64,000 bases of DNA from an uncultured Mogibacterium sp. (GCF_938041965.1 NZ_CALISE010000005.1:12941-76940); one strand, 5' to 3'; positions 9,075 through 17,350 are shown, counted from the first letter of the stretch. Numbers and translations are program-made. The notes: generated by a model from the letters alone, not told the origin.

Positions 9075-9107
9075 ATAGCAGGCAGAGCTATGCTCTTTGC
9101 CTGCTAT
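9075..9107 (-). terminator. Terminator overlapping the end of the polyferredoxin gene
   Basis: A 10-bp outer stem (9075-9084 with 9098-9107, core AGCAGGCA) and an inner GAGC/GCTC stem. On the minus strand it spans the stop codon of the polyferredoxin gene and is followed by a T-rich tract. Confidence 0.65.
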
Positions 9108-9972
9108 TCTCGTTTGATTTTAGAATTACTTTTCCGCCTACCGTCCAGTTGATGGCATTTGTAGGGCATATGCTCCTGCACTTGCCGCAGCGAATGCATT
9201 CAACGCTGTTGATATTATGCAGAACCTTGACCTGCATATCGCAGTGGATTTCGCATCTCATGCAGTTAATGCATGTACCTCTATCTACTTCCATCTGAAG
9301 CACGCTAAAGCGGTTGAAAAGCGAATATATCGCGCCTAGAGGGCATATGTATTTACAGAAAGGTCTGTAGATCATCGTCGAAAGTATGACCGTGATAATC
9401 AGGAGAATCATCTTCCAGTCGAACAAGATGCCCATCATAGCTCGGAGGGATTCGTTCTTAATGAGAAGCGGGATACCGGCTTCGATAGTGCCAGCAGGAC
9501 AGATGTACTTGCAGAAGAAAGGTTCTCCAATCCCAAACTCATTCGATATTGCGATCGGAAGTGCAAATACGAATACCGCAAGTATAACGTATTTGAGATA
9601 TCTGAGCGCTCTATCTAACTTCGTAGGTATCCTTCGCTTCTTAACTCTAATCTTGTAGAGCAAGTCCTGAAAGAATCCAAACGGGCACAAAAATCCGCAT
9701 ACGAACCTACCGAGAAATGCTCCAGTAATAAGCAAAAACCCCATCACGTAGTATGAAACGTGGTATTTGTTACCGTTTTCGACCGACTGCAGTGCTCCGA
9801 TAGGGCACGCTGCGCCGGCTGCCGGGCAAGAATAACAGTTTAGACCAGGTGAGCAAAAACTCTTACTCTTTCCTTTGTGTATGGTGCCGTCGGTAAAATT
9901 CGAGACATGCGGATTGGTCATGAACGTCGCTAGGAGCTGAACTAAATGACGCCTCGTGTTGTTAGTCTTCAT
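9088..9972 (-). CDS. Membrane 4Fe-4S polyferredoxin (NapH/CcoG-like)
   Basis: The start at 9972 is chosen because AGGAGG lies just upstream; an upstream in-frame ATG at 9999 sits inside the preceding mini-gene. The N-terminus carries an extra cluster motif, CYSCPAAGAACPIGA. Several membrane helices carry CGFLCPFGFFQ, CKYICPAG and CKYICPLGA motifs, the duplicated C-x3-C-P pattern of NapH-type proteins. The C-terminus has two classic ferredoxin clusters (CINCMRCEIHC and CIRCGKCRSIC). It should carry electrons between cytoplasm and a periplasm-facing partner. It follows the CXXC mini-protein by eight bases and the TlpA-like gene in the same direction. Confidence 0.87.
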   Translation of the reverse strand: MKTNNTRRHLVQLLATFMTNPHVSNFTDGTIHKGKSKSFCSPGLNCYSCPAAGAACPIGALQSVENGNKYHVSYYVMGFLLITGAFLGRFVCGFLCPFGFFQDLLYKIRVKKRRIPTKLDRALRYLKYVILAVFVFALPIAISNEFGIGEPFFCKYICPAGTIEAGIPLLIKNESLRAMMGILFDWKMILLIITVILSTMIYRPFCKYICPLGAIYSLFNRFSVLQMEVDRGTCINCMRCEIHCDMQVKVLHNINSVECIRCGKCRSICPTNAINWTVGGKVILKSNENSRQRA

Positions 9973-9980
9973 GGCGCCTC

Positions 9981-10127
9981 CTATCCGATTCCTATGCACT
10001 CGAGACAGACGGTGGCAGCCTTGCTGAAGACCGTCATCATCTCACCTCTACTGATACCTATTATTAACATAACGATACCAGCCGCGATGAGCGCAGCCGG
10101 TATCAGCCTTTTATACTTCTTAGACAT
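9981..10127 (-). CDS. CD1871A-type CXXC mini-protein
   Basis: A 48-residue protein, easily missed because of its size. It starts with MSKKYKRLIPAALIAAG, has one hydrophobic helix (about residues 8-24), then SRGE, and ends in KAATVCLECIGIG. The terminal CLECIGIG is the signature of the CD1871A family CXXC motif-containing proteins of Clostridia. A GGAA site precedes the ATG. It lies between a TlpA-like thioredoxin lipoprotein and a polyferredoxin, eight bases before the latter. This suggests a small redox-active membrane piece linking the two; the function is not established. Confidence 0.85.
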   Translation of the reverse strand: MSKKYKRLIPAALIAAGIVMLIIGISRGEMMTVFSKAATVCLECIGIG

Positions 10128-10150
10128 AATCTATTCCTGATAATCCCTGC

Positions 10151-10729
10151 CTATGATAATTTCTTAAGACGAGAATTTACTTCGTTCATGTACAGCTCCG
10201 TAATCGCATCAGTATCATGCGTTGAGAAAGCTCCTACCTTTGGATCACCGATTTGCTTTCCATTCTTATCAAAGAATACAGTGGTAGGAGTGCCGCTTAC
10301 GTACTGAAGAAGTCCTTCGTTCAAAGAATCACTTGGAACTAGTGTTTTTGCCGTTAATCCCTGCTTAGAGAGAATCTCCTTTGCTGTATCTGGTGAGGCT
10401 TCTCCATCGAGACAAATAGATACAAACTGTACGTTGGAAGGAAGCTGGTTCTTGAGCTTCTCAAGTGCAGGCATCTCATCGATGCAGTAGCCACAAGTCG
10501 TCGACCATACGTTAACCACGGTGAGGTCGTAATCCTTCAGGTTATCCTGTGTGAATTTTTCACCGTCAAGCGTAGTTGTTTCGAAGTTCTTAAGGCTAGC
10601 CTTTGGGCCGTTACTGCCTTTTGAATCTGAATTTGAACCGTCCTTGCCGCAGCCCGTGAATGATATTGCTAGCACAATCATAACTGCCGCAAGCAATGCA
10701 AATCTCTTAATGTGTAGTTTTCTCTTCAT
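10151..10729 (-). CDS. TlpA-like thioredoxin lipoprotein
   Basis: An extracytoplasmic disulfide oxidoreductase. From the ATG at 10729, the signal peptide ends in a lipobox with Cys27 (SFTGC). After a Ser/Gly/Lys linker comes the redoxin fold with VWSTTCGYC (Cys79 and Cys82) and, later, the cis-proline segment SGTPTTVFF. An upstream TTG at 10741 is an alternative start that adds four residues. The gene leads a run on the minus strand followed by the CXXC mini-protein and the polyferredoxin, a grouping that suggests reduction of an exported substrate with electrons fed through the membrane. A TAG ends it. Confidence 0.87.
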   Translation of the reverse strand: MKRKLHIKRFALLAAVMIVLAISFTGCGKDGSNSDSKGSNGPKASLKNFETTTLDGEKFTQDNLKDYDLTVVNVWSTTCGYCIDEMPALEKLKNQLPSNVQFVSICLDGEASPDTAKEILSKQGLTAKTLVPSDSLNEGLLQYVSGTPTTVFFDKNGKQIGDPKVGAFSTHDTDAITELYMNEVNSRLKKLS

Positions 10730-10947
10730 AATATTCCCCAATATTCCTTATTTATCGTGATTAAACGAAACATAATGTATTACAATCTTACGATATGGGT
10801 TTAGTATAACATCTAAGTGACGGATTTAATCATTATAAAAATCTTAATTTAAATTGTGCACTATCAAAAATATTGATGAAAGCGATATATTGACCGAAAG
10901 GTCCAATGATACTAAAATGTTACGATACGGAAAAGGAGAAGAAGGAT

Positions 10948-11484
10948 ATGAATATTACAGTTTACTGCGGATCACGCTTCGGTGAGAATTCCGTGTTTAA
11001 GGATAGAGCAGTTGAGCTCGGAAGCTGGATTGTAGAGAGCGGTCATAATCTTGTATACGGCGGCGGAAATGTAGGACTCATGGGAACCGTTGCAAATACA
11101 GTTTTAGAAGGCGGCGCCAAGGTCTACGGTATCATCCCAGAATTTCTGCTCGACCAAGAGAAGGGACACGAGGGTCTCTACACACTTGAGATCGTAAAGT
11201 CTATGCCAGAGCGCAAGACTCGCATGATCAACCTTGGTGATGCATTTATCGCTCTCCCAGGGGGACCTGGCACACTAGAAGAGATTTCGGAGATAATCTC
11301 CCTAAGAAGGCTGAACAGAACTGAGAAGCCGTGCATTCTATACAATATCGAAGGCTTTTATGAGCCGTTGAAAAAGCTGCTTGAGGAGATGGTAGCTGCC
11401 GACTTCCTGCCAGCTGAAGACCTAAGCAAGGTTGTCTTCGCGAGCAATCTGGATGAGATTAAGGCTGCGCTGGGCGAGAATTAA
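10948..11484 (+). CDS. LOG family protein (cytokinin riboside 5'-monophosphate phosphoribohydrolase)
   Basis: A 178-residue Rossmann-type protein of the TIGR00730 family. Motifs are GGGNVGLMG (about residue 40) and PGGPGTLEE (about residue 102), the latter holding the catalytic Glu. These enzymes split the N-glycosidic bond of nucleoside 5'-monophosphates and are widespread in bacteria, where their physiological substrate is often unclear. The start at 10948 is taken because the conserved sequence begins there (MNITVYCGS) and AAGGAGAAGAAGG lies upstream; an in-frame ATG at 10906 would add 14 residues unlike the family. Confidence 0.88.
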   Translation: MNITVYCGSRFGENSVFKDRAVELGSWIVESGHNLVYGGGNVGLMGTVANTVLEGGAKVYGIIPEFLLDQEKGHEGLYTLEIVKSMPERKTRMINLGDAFIALPGGPGTLEEISEIISLRRLNRTEKPCILYNIEGFYEPLKKLLEEMVAADFLPAEDLSKVVFASNLDEIKAALGEN

Positions 11485-11521
11485 AAGTAATAAGGGAAGA
11501 TAATATTGCTTATGAGAGAAC

Positions 11522-11551
11522 CCTGCAAGTGATGGAATTCATGCTTGCAGG
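11522..11551 (+). terminator. Terminator after the LOG gene
   Basis: CCTGCAAG at 11522-11529 pairs with CTTGCAGG at 11544-11551, followed directly by ATTTTTAG. The loop is 14 bases. Confidence 0.65.
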
Positions 11552-11705
11552 ATTTTTAGTGCATAAATTTACATATAATTCATTATAAGGATTATCTATA
11601 CAAATGGCAGAAGTATAGATATAAGCAATTGTTAGAATTTTGATAGACTAGCTAGAATAATAAGGAATGTTATTCCCCAAAATATAAAATATAAAAGGAG
11701 GAACT

Positions 11706-13649
11706 ATGAAGTTCAAGAGCAAGAGATCAAGAAGTCTAGTAAAGGTCCTAGCGCTATCGATGATACTATCGACAGCACCATTGTTTGCCTTTGCAGATGA
11801 TTCTACAGTTACTGAAAAAACAGAAACTGCAAGTGTTTCAACCGAGGCGAAAGCTGAAAAGGGTGATGCTACACCGGCTACAAGTAGCGTATCACAGCCA
11901 GCTAACCCAAGACACGGATCAGGATTCCGTGCAGCAGAGCCTTCCAAGACTGGTCCTTATAAGGAGTCGGATTTTGCACTTCTATATAAGACTGAGAAGG
12001 CAACACTTAGGAACATGCCTGTAATTGACAAGGCAACAGGTAAAGTGCTAACTAAACCAATTAAGTTCAAGGTTTGGAATGCAACACTTCAGAGATTTGA
12101 AAAGGAAGTTACTTCATCTAACGGTGTGCTTCCAGATGTTGAATTAATCAAGGAGCATCATTACATCATTTTTGCACAGGACAAAGAGTATAACTTCAAA
12201 AATAACGCATACATAATTATCAAGGAAACTGGAAGTGTCGTATATAATGACAGAACTCCAATTACAACGAGCCATCCAGGACAAGATGAAAAAATCACAT
12301 CATTCGTCCTAGAGAAGAGGGCTACACCGATTACTGATGCTACAAAGGCAAATCGCGTAAAGATTGATCTACAGCTCTTCTATATGGAGAAAGTTGGCAG
12401 AAACTATCTACCGAGTGACGATAGTTTTGACTGGGAGGGAACTAATTCAACCCTAGTTCTGACAAGCCCGTTCGAGACAATTAGAGTTCCAATCAAGGAC
12501 AGCACAGTTGAAGTTGAACTCATGGAAGACGATGTATACACAGTAAGTGTTGAGAGTGAGCAGCTCGGCATGTATACGTATCCGCTAACTGTTAAAGACC
12601 ACTCAGAGCGTGGTGCTGACAAGCTTGCGTATAACCATCTCAGCTGCACAAACAAGGATACTATCATGCTTTTTGACAAAGATGGTCAGATTGAGAAGAA
12701 GTATCTTGATGCACTAACAAGCGTAAGTGGAAAGACTAAAGTAGAAGGACTAAACTTCAACAGCAGAATTTTACCAAGATGGTTCGAACAGTATAACGAT
12801 AGCGTAAGATACACTATGAATGAAAAGCTTCTCGATAAGGCTGTTGCAAAAGGTCTAAAGGGAGATTTTGACGTAATAGATATTCACTCTATCAATATGG
12901 CTAGAACTGAGCGTTCACGTCTCATGCTTGCTGAAGGTCAGTTCTTTAATTACACTACTGAAGTTCAGTCTGGTAAAAACGTGGGAAAGGTTTCATACAT
13001 AGACAGCGATGGCAAGCTAAAGCCACTATCGTTCACTCAGACTGGTAATAAAATCAAGTTCAATATGAATTCCTTGTCCGTATATCCGATAGTGGTTCAG
13101 TACGTATCAGATAGCAGCGTTCAGTATGTAGCAACTGAAGGTGACGGATTATCATTTGAGAAGGGTGATGACGTTGATGTAAAGGCTGTATTTAAGTCTA
13201 CCTCTTCAGTGGACAAGAGCTTTGAAAACTTCAGCGGAGTGGAAGTTGATAACGCAAGGCTCGAGGATTCTGACTACACTGTCACTAAGGGAAGTACAGT
13301 TATTAGACTTAATAAGAGTTTTGTGGACAGACTATCTGCTGGTAGACACACACTTACTGCATACTTCGATGCCGACACAAAGTCATCTTCGATTACATTT
13401 ACAATTAAGCCTGCAGCAGTGCATAGCAACAATAGTGCTGTAAATAATGCAAGTTCAAATAGTAGCGCATCGAGAGTTTCTAACTCTACAGCTCGTAGGA
13501 GCGATGTTACATATGGCAAGACTGCTAATGTAAGAGCAGGTAGAGTTGTAAAGACTGGTGATCCAGGAAATTACGCTCTGTATGCTGTGCTATTAATTTC
13601 ATCAATATCCTCACTATCTATTTTACTTAAGAGACGTAAGGAGAATTAG
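11706..13649 (+). CDS. Cell-surface protein with X2-like domain and C-terminal anchor
   Basis: A 647-residue exported protein behind a strong AAAGGAGGAAC site. The signal peptide spans about residues 1-30 and ends in FAFA. The central region (about 70-480) is beta-rich and unrecognised. About residues 485-570 resemble the X2 carbohydrate-protein module: DSDYTVTKGSTVIRLNKSF and then LSAGRHTLTAYFD. A Ser/Asn linker follows, and the end is VKTGDPGNYALY, a hydrophobic helix and KRRKEN. That tail resembles Clostridial KTGD-type sortase signals, although a true LPxTG is absent. The lipoprotein gene starts 23 bases after its stop, so the two may be co-expressed at the surface. Confidence 0.75.
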   Translation: MKFKSKRSRSLVKVLALSMILSTAPLFAFADDSTVTEKTETASVSTEAKAEKGDATPATSSVSQPANPRHGSGFRAAEPSKTGPYKESDFALLYKTEKATLRNMPVIDKATGKVLTKPIKFKVWNATLQRFEKEVTSSNGVLPDVELIKEHHYIIFAQDKEYNFKNNAYIIIKETGSVVYNDRTPITTSHPGQDEKITSFVLEKRATPITDATKANRVKIDLQLFYMEKVGRNYLPSDDSFDWEGTNSTLVLTSPFETIRVPIKDSTVEVELMEDDVYTVSVESEQLGMYTYPLTVKDHSERGADKLAYNHLSCTNKDTIMLFDKDGQIEKKYLDALTSVSGKTKVEGLNFNSRILPRWFEQYNDSVRYTMNEKLLDKAVAKGLKGDFDVIDIHSINMARTERSRLMLAEGQFFNYTTEVQSGKNVGKVSYIDSDGKLKPLSFTQTGNKIKFNMNSLSVYPIVVQYVSDSSVQYVATEGDGLSFEKGDDVDVKAVFKSTSSVDKSFENFSGVEVDNARLEDSDYTVTKGSTVIRLNKSFVDRLSAGRHTLTAYFDADTKSSSITFTIKPAAVHSNNSAVNNASSNSSASRVSNSTARRSDVTYGKTANVRAGRVVKTGDPGNYALYAVLLISSISSLSILLKRRKEN

Positions 13650-13672
13650 AGGGGAAGATACTGGAAAGGAAT

Positions 13673-14551
13673 ATGAGAGAGATTAATAAGCTATTTATGT
13701 TAAAAAAGCTTTCTTTGGTGATAATAATAGCTGTTTCTCTATCAGTGATTTTATCAGGCTGCACTGAACAGACAAGAAAACAAGCGCTTGAAACAGTCAA
13801 TGGCATTAAAATAGAATCATACATGGTAGAGGAGCAACCAATAGTCAAAGACCTTAAGAAGGAATTCTCGAAAGAAATTGATAAGGCTAAAGATGATAAA
13901 TCCATCAAAAAACTACTAAAGGATTTTAAGTCTCAGATTAAGTCTATCTCAACTAGAGAGGATAAAATAAAGGCTTGCAAAAGGCTTCTGAAAGAGCAGA
14001 TTGATGCAATGGAGGGGAGCGAAGCTGAAGAAGCACGTAAAATTCTGAAGTCATATGAGAGGAAGTTCAATAAGGTAAAGAGTGACAGTGATCTTACTCT
14101 GTTAACCAATGAAATCGGTCAGAAGATTGCAGAGAAAAGTGGTACGTCGTTTGACGTAAGTGCGACGACAAATCTAATCGAAAAGGAAAATGAGACTAGC
14201 GAAAAGCTGTCTAAGCAAAAGAGTTTATCTAGCAGTGGTTCTACAAAAAGCAGCTCATCGAGTACAAGCACAACTAGCCAGAGTAGTAGCGCTGGTGGCA
14301 AGAAAAAACGCTGGGTACCTGCAGTTACTAAGACTATAACGCATCCAGAAACTACTAAAGAGAAACGATATATTGTTAGCTATGTATGTCAATGCGGAAG
14401 ACCATTCCCAAATCTTTCAGCATGGCAAGCTCATAAACCAAATCCTTGAGATGGGAACCATGTGTACTACAATCCGGTCTGGGGGACTAAGACTGTAAAA
14501 GTACCTGCATGGACTGAAACCGTGGTTGTTTCAGAAGGTCACTGGGAATAG
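13673..14551 (+). CDS. Lipoprotein with C-terminal zinc-finger-like domain, interrupted by in-frame TGA
   Basis: The signal peptide ends in a lipobox (LSGC, about residue 30). A charged helical region (about 50-165) and a Ser/Thr linker lead to a C-terminal domain that starts RWVPAVTKTITHPETTKEKR. That domain has YVCQCGRPF, then AWQAHKPNP, then a TGA at 14447-14449. Translation continues in the same frame as DGNHVYYNPVWGTKTVKVP and AWTETVVVSEGHWE to a TAG at 14549-14551. The part after the TGA completes the C-x-C ... H ... H, W-x-E-x-V-V-V pattern common in surface proteins of Firmicutes, and the TAG sits eight bases before the next ATG. The gene is therefore either read through or freshly broken. 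Confidence 0.65.
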
Positions 14552-14559
14552 GTGAAAAG

Positions 14560-15015
14560 ATGAAGAGAAAGATATTACCGATTATTATGATTCTGGCTAT
14601 AAGTACAGCGCTACTAGCCGGATGCACTAAGAAGGGTGCAGATGACAAGAAGAACAAGGACGGATACACGCATATCTCTGGTAAGGAGGCTGCTAAATTC
14701 GTTGAAAATGCTGAAAAGGATGACGCTAAAATCATCGATGTACGAGGCAAGGTTGCCTGGGGAATGGGTCATATTCCGAAGTCTATTCCTGTATGGTATG
14801 AAGACTTCGATAAGGGGGAAGTAAAGGAACTCCCTGATAAGAACCAGAAAATCCTACTTTACTGCGATTACGGTGGTCTGAGCAAGAGGGTTGCAAAGCG
14901 TCTTGTGAAGCAGGGATATACCAACGTATATGAGTTTAATGGACTCAAGGTATGGAAGGGCAAGGTTATAGTAGAGGAGGAGTACAAAGACCTCCAAGAA
15001 GGTGAGAGCAACTAA
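14560..15015 (+). CDS. Rhodanese-domain lipoprotein
   Basis: A 151-residue lipoprotein: MKRKILPIIMILAISTALLAGC puts the lipidated Cys at 22. A single rhodanese domain follows, with the conserved KIIDVRGKVAWGMGHIP stretch and an active-site loop LYCDYGGLS whose Cys would hold the persulfide. Rhodaneses move sulfane sulfur, for example from thiosulfate. The thiosulfate-uptake type pair TusA/TsuA lies just beyond on the other strand, so a role in sulfur handling at the cell surface is reasonable. It begins eight bases after the TAG of the preceding lipoprotein gene. Confidence 0.85.
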   Translation: MKRKILPIIMILAISTALLAGCTKKGADDKKNKDGYTHISGKEAAKFVENAEKDDAKIIDVRGKVAWGMGHIPKSIPVWYEDFDKGEVKELPDKNQKILLYCDYGGLSKRVAKRLVKQGYTNVYEFNGLKVWKGKVIVEEEYKDLQEGESN

Positions 15016-15050
15016 GTCTCTGCCGTACAGGCAATATTCTATAAAACAAT

Positions 15051-15078
15051 AACAGCGAGGGTTTACGCCCTCGCTGTT
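15051..15078. terminator. Terminator between convergent genes
   Basis: An 11-bp stem (AACAGCGAGGG at 15051-15061 with CCCTCGCTGTT at 15068-15078) and a six-base loop. On the minus strand it is followed by ATTGTTTTAT, so it suits the Ser-rich membrane protein gene best; it can also end the rhodanese transcript. Confidence 0.75.
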
Positions 15079-15099
15079 CTATTGCAGTAATACTATTGT

Positions 15100-15645
15100 C
15101 TAATATTCTTCCTGTTCAACACCTACGATGTTGTAACGACCATCTCATTTGTTACCCTGTGATAACCATGCCTGCCTTGCAGCTGCAATCTGACCAGTTG
15201 AGTAGTAGCGACCTGCTCTAGTTATATACACAGTTCTCGTTCTCTTTGCAGCAGGTTGCTGCGGCTGAGAGTGCGATGCTGAACCAGAAGAACTGCTCGA
15301 GCCTGAAGACGAATGAGATGAGGATGAGCTTGATCCTGATGCAGAGGAAGAACTTTTGCTACTTGCAGTATCCTTCTTGCTCTTGTCATCCTTCTTATCC
15401 TTCTTGTCGTCGCTTCCTTTGCTAGTTTCAGATGTAACCGCCGCAGAATCCCCAGATTCAGAGCTACAGCTGTCTGATGAGGCTTCTATTTGCTTATCAC
15501 CTTTTGTCTTATCCTTCTTATCTTTGCTTGACTTGGGGCTTCCACCCATATTTAAGCTCATAGCAACTATTAGTGCAGCAACAGCTATTACAAGCAGTAG
15601 CCCGAGCACCTTTTGCATGAGACTCATTTGTTTTATTCTGTTCAT
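15100..15645 (-). CDS. Ser/Lys-rich single-pass protein, interrupted by in-frame TGA
   Basis: An N-terminal membrane helix (about residues 12-32) is followed by a long low-complexity stretch rich in Lys, Asp and Ser (about 35-135). The short C-terminal module reads RTVYITRAGRYYSTGQIAAA and then RQAWLSQGNK. A TGA follows at 15145-15147 (seen as TCA on the plus strand), and the frame continues as DGRYNIVGVEQEEY to a TAG at 15100-15102, 21 bases before the terminator. The extension keeps the same style as the module before it. Function unknown; likely a membrane-anchored surface protein. It could be part of the TusA/TsuA transcript. Confidence 0.6.
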
Positions 15646-15714
15646 CGATAAATTAATCCTGTTTCCCTATTCCCATTTTTTTAAATTTTACTTTCGTTTC
15701 TAGTTCCCCGTATG

Positions 15715-15939
15715 TTACTTCTTGACGGTGAGCTTCCACGATTTGTTATCCTGCTTGTCGAAGTCGAGAACTTCATGGTTATGCTCTTCGCAGTAACCGG
15801 GCAGATTTACCACTGCATCAGGGCAAGTGAACTCAACTTCTATTATCTGACCATCTTCAGCGTCACCTAAAGCTTTCTTGAGCTCTATAAGTGGCAGCGG
15901 ACAGTCCATACCCTTAGTATCTAGTTTAATATTTTCCAT
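15715..15939 (-). CDS. TusA/SirA-family sulfur carrier (TsuB-like)
   Basis: A 74-residue protein beginning MENIKLDTKGMDCPLPLIEL. The CPLP segment carries the persulfide Cys of TusA-type carriers. The start at 15939 is fixed by AGGAGG upstream; a longer reading adds 28 residues unlike the family. It lies downstream of the YeeE/TsuA transporter on the same strand (93-base gap). In bacteria with the TsuA-TsuB (YeeE-YeeD) pair, the TusA-like partner takes up sulfur from imported thiosulfate. Stop is TAA. Confidence 0.88.
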   Translation of the reverse strand: MENIKLDTKGMDCPLPLIELKKALGDAEDGQIIEVEFTCPDAVVNLPGYCEEHNHEVLDFDKQDNKSWKLTVKK

Positions 15940-16032
15940 CGTCGATCCTCCTGATGATAGATTAAATATTTTATATCTATTAGCCTGATTAACTATATAG
16001 CGTGAATAACTATATAACCTCAACAGCCTCGA

Positions 16033-17103
16033 TTAACCTCTTGCACTCCTGGAGCCACGTACGTACATAAACCATGCACCAAACCAGATTCCAAGTGCGA
16101 TGAATAGCAGTGCTAGCCAGGCTCTTGTCGCAAGCTGTGAAGTTGCGACCAAACCGTTTCCGATAAGGCAGCCCTTTGCCCACACTGCGCCTACTCCCAT
16201 GAGCATGCTTCCAATTACAGTTTTTATTACGATTCTCTTATCCGTCTTGACTATCGAAAATTCTTTACTAGTGAAAGCGGTTAAGAATGAACCTATGATT
16301 ATTCCTACGATCACCAAATTATCCCAACCGACACCGTCGGTTCTGTTATAGACAACTCATCCGATAGGTTCTGAGTGAGTGCCTGTTATCATGTTGAACC
16401 ACGATAATACCGGGTCTGAAATTGAGATACCACCATTTCTGCCGGTGAGGTTGCTGAAGTAGAATGCAGCAGCCATCAGCACGCCGATTAGTATGACAGT
16501 TACCTCGCGACTCCAAATCTTTTCGCAGAAGACGTGACGCAGCCCTGTGTAGGTTTGCGGCAGCTTGTATTTGGGCTTGTGCGCTCTGTAATGACGAAAC
16601 ATGAGGATGTATAGCAGCACAGCCACTGGTGCAAATATTAGTATCGGGGAGAAAGGCATATCGAACAAATCGATGTCGTATACCTCCTGTAGTCCCATAA
16701 CCTTTTGCGTAAATGGCTTAAAAATCCACTTGTTTGTAAAGTATTCAGTCGTTGCAAAAACTATAAGCGATAATATTCCGATGATTCGCCCGTCTCCGAC
16801 TTTGACGAGAGTGCTCGTAACGCAGCCATTGGTGAGCACCGCTCCGATTCCGAAGATGAATCCACCTATAGGAACTGCAACCATTGAATAGCAGCCGAAG
16901 TATGGTGAAGGAATTACAGTGCTTCCAACCATTATGTGATAAAAGAGTCCTTCAGTTGCGATTATTGCTAAGATAAGGACTGCATTATAGTATTTCTTCT
17001 CAAGATAGATATCTCGTATCGTTCCAGTAGGACAGAATCGTCCGCGCTTGAGTAGAAAGCCGAACAGCAATCCTATAAACAAACCAGATATGTTAAGTAG
17101 CAA
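16033..17103 (-). CDS. YeeE/YedE-type thiosulfate transporter (TsuA-like), interrupted by in-frame TGA
   Basis: A membrane transporter of about 356 residues. A TTG at 17103 with AAAGGAGG upstream is the likely start. The two repeats show the cysteine motifs of the family: RGRFCPTG near residue 24, LTNGCVTS near 95 and AKGCLIGNG near 310. A TGA lies at 16357-16359 after HSEPIG (about residue 248). The frame continues without a shift as VVYNRTDGVGWDNLVIVG and through the third cysteine motif to a TAA at 16033. Without readthrough the last third, including one of three conserved cysteines, is lost. The TusA-like gene lies downstream. Confidence 0.75.
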
Positions 17104-17129
17104 AATAGCCTCCTTTTATATGAATTCCA

Positions 17130-17215
17130 ATTGATAATTATATTTCTTTATGTAAAGTCTTAAAATATGTATACGGATAATCAATAAAGAATTATTCTAA
17201 ATAGAGATTATCAAT
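17130..17215. promoter_or_regulatory. Three copies of an ATTATCAAT-like motif upstream of the TsuA gene
   Basis: GATAATCAAT at 17176-17185 and GATTATCAAT at 17206-17215 are exactly 30 bp apart, three helical turns. An inverted copy, ATTGATAATT, is at 17130-17139 next to the transporter start. Helical phasing and position suggest binding sites for a regulator of the thiosulfate genes. The regulator is unknown. Confidence 0.4.
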
Positions 17216-17288
17216 GCATTAAAATACGTGTAATCATTGTGATGCGCGGAGGATGAGAAAATAAGAGGACAGTATTAACTAAAAAATA

Positions 17289-17317
17289 TTGACTAGCGCA
17301 GCGGATAAGAATATAAT
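17289..17317 (+). promoter_or_regulatory. Sigma-A-type promoter of the MarR-ABC operon
   Basis: TTGACT at 17289-17294 and TATAAT at 17312-17317 are separated by 17 bases, close to consensus. An inverted repeat begins at the next base. Confidence 0.8.
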
Positions 17318-17350
17318 AATTAACATTAAGAATAGTTAACAATGTTAATT
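17318..17350. promoter_or_regulatory. Inverted repeat next to the MarR promoter (likely operator)
   Basis: AATTAACATT at 17318-17327 is matched exactly by AATGTTAATT at 17341-17350, with 13 bases between. It begins immediately after the -10 box and so covers the expected transcription start. MarR proteins usually bind such repeats and repress their own operon. Confidence 0.65.

Noticed and set aside
9973..9999. Longer start of the polyferredoxin gene at 9999
   Set aside because: It would overlap the CXXC mini-gene; AGGAGG points to the ATG at 9972.
16357..16359. Selenocysteine as the meaning of the TGA
   Set aside because: Not ruled out, but the position is not a known catalytic cysteine, the other two TGAs lack a convincing SECIS, and the protein types are not usual selenoproteins.
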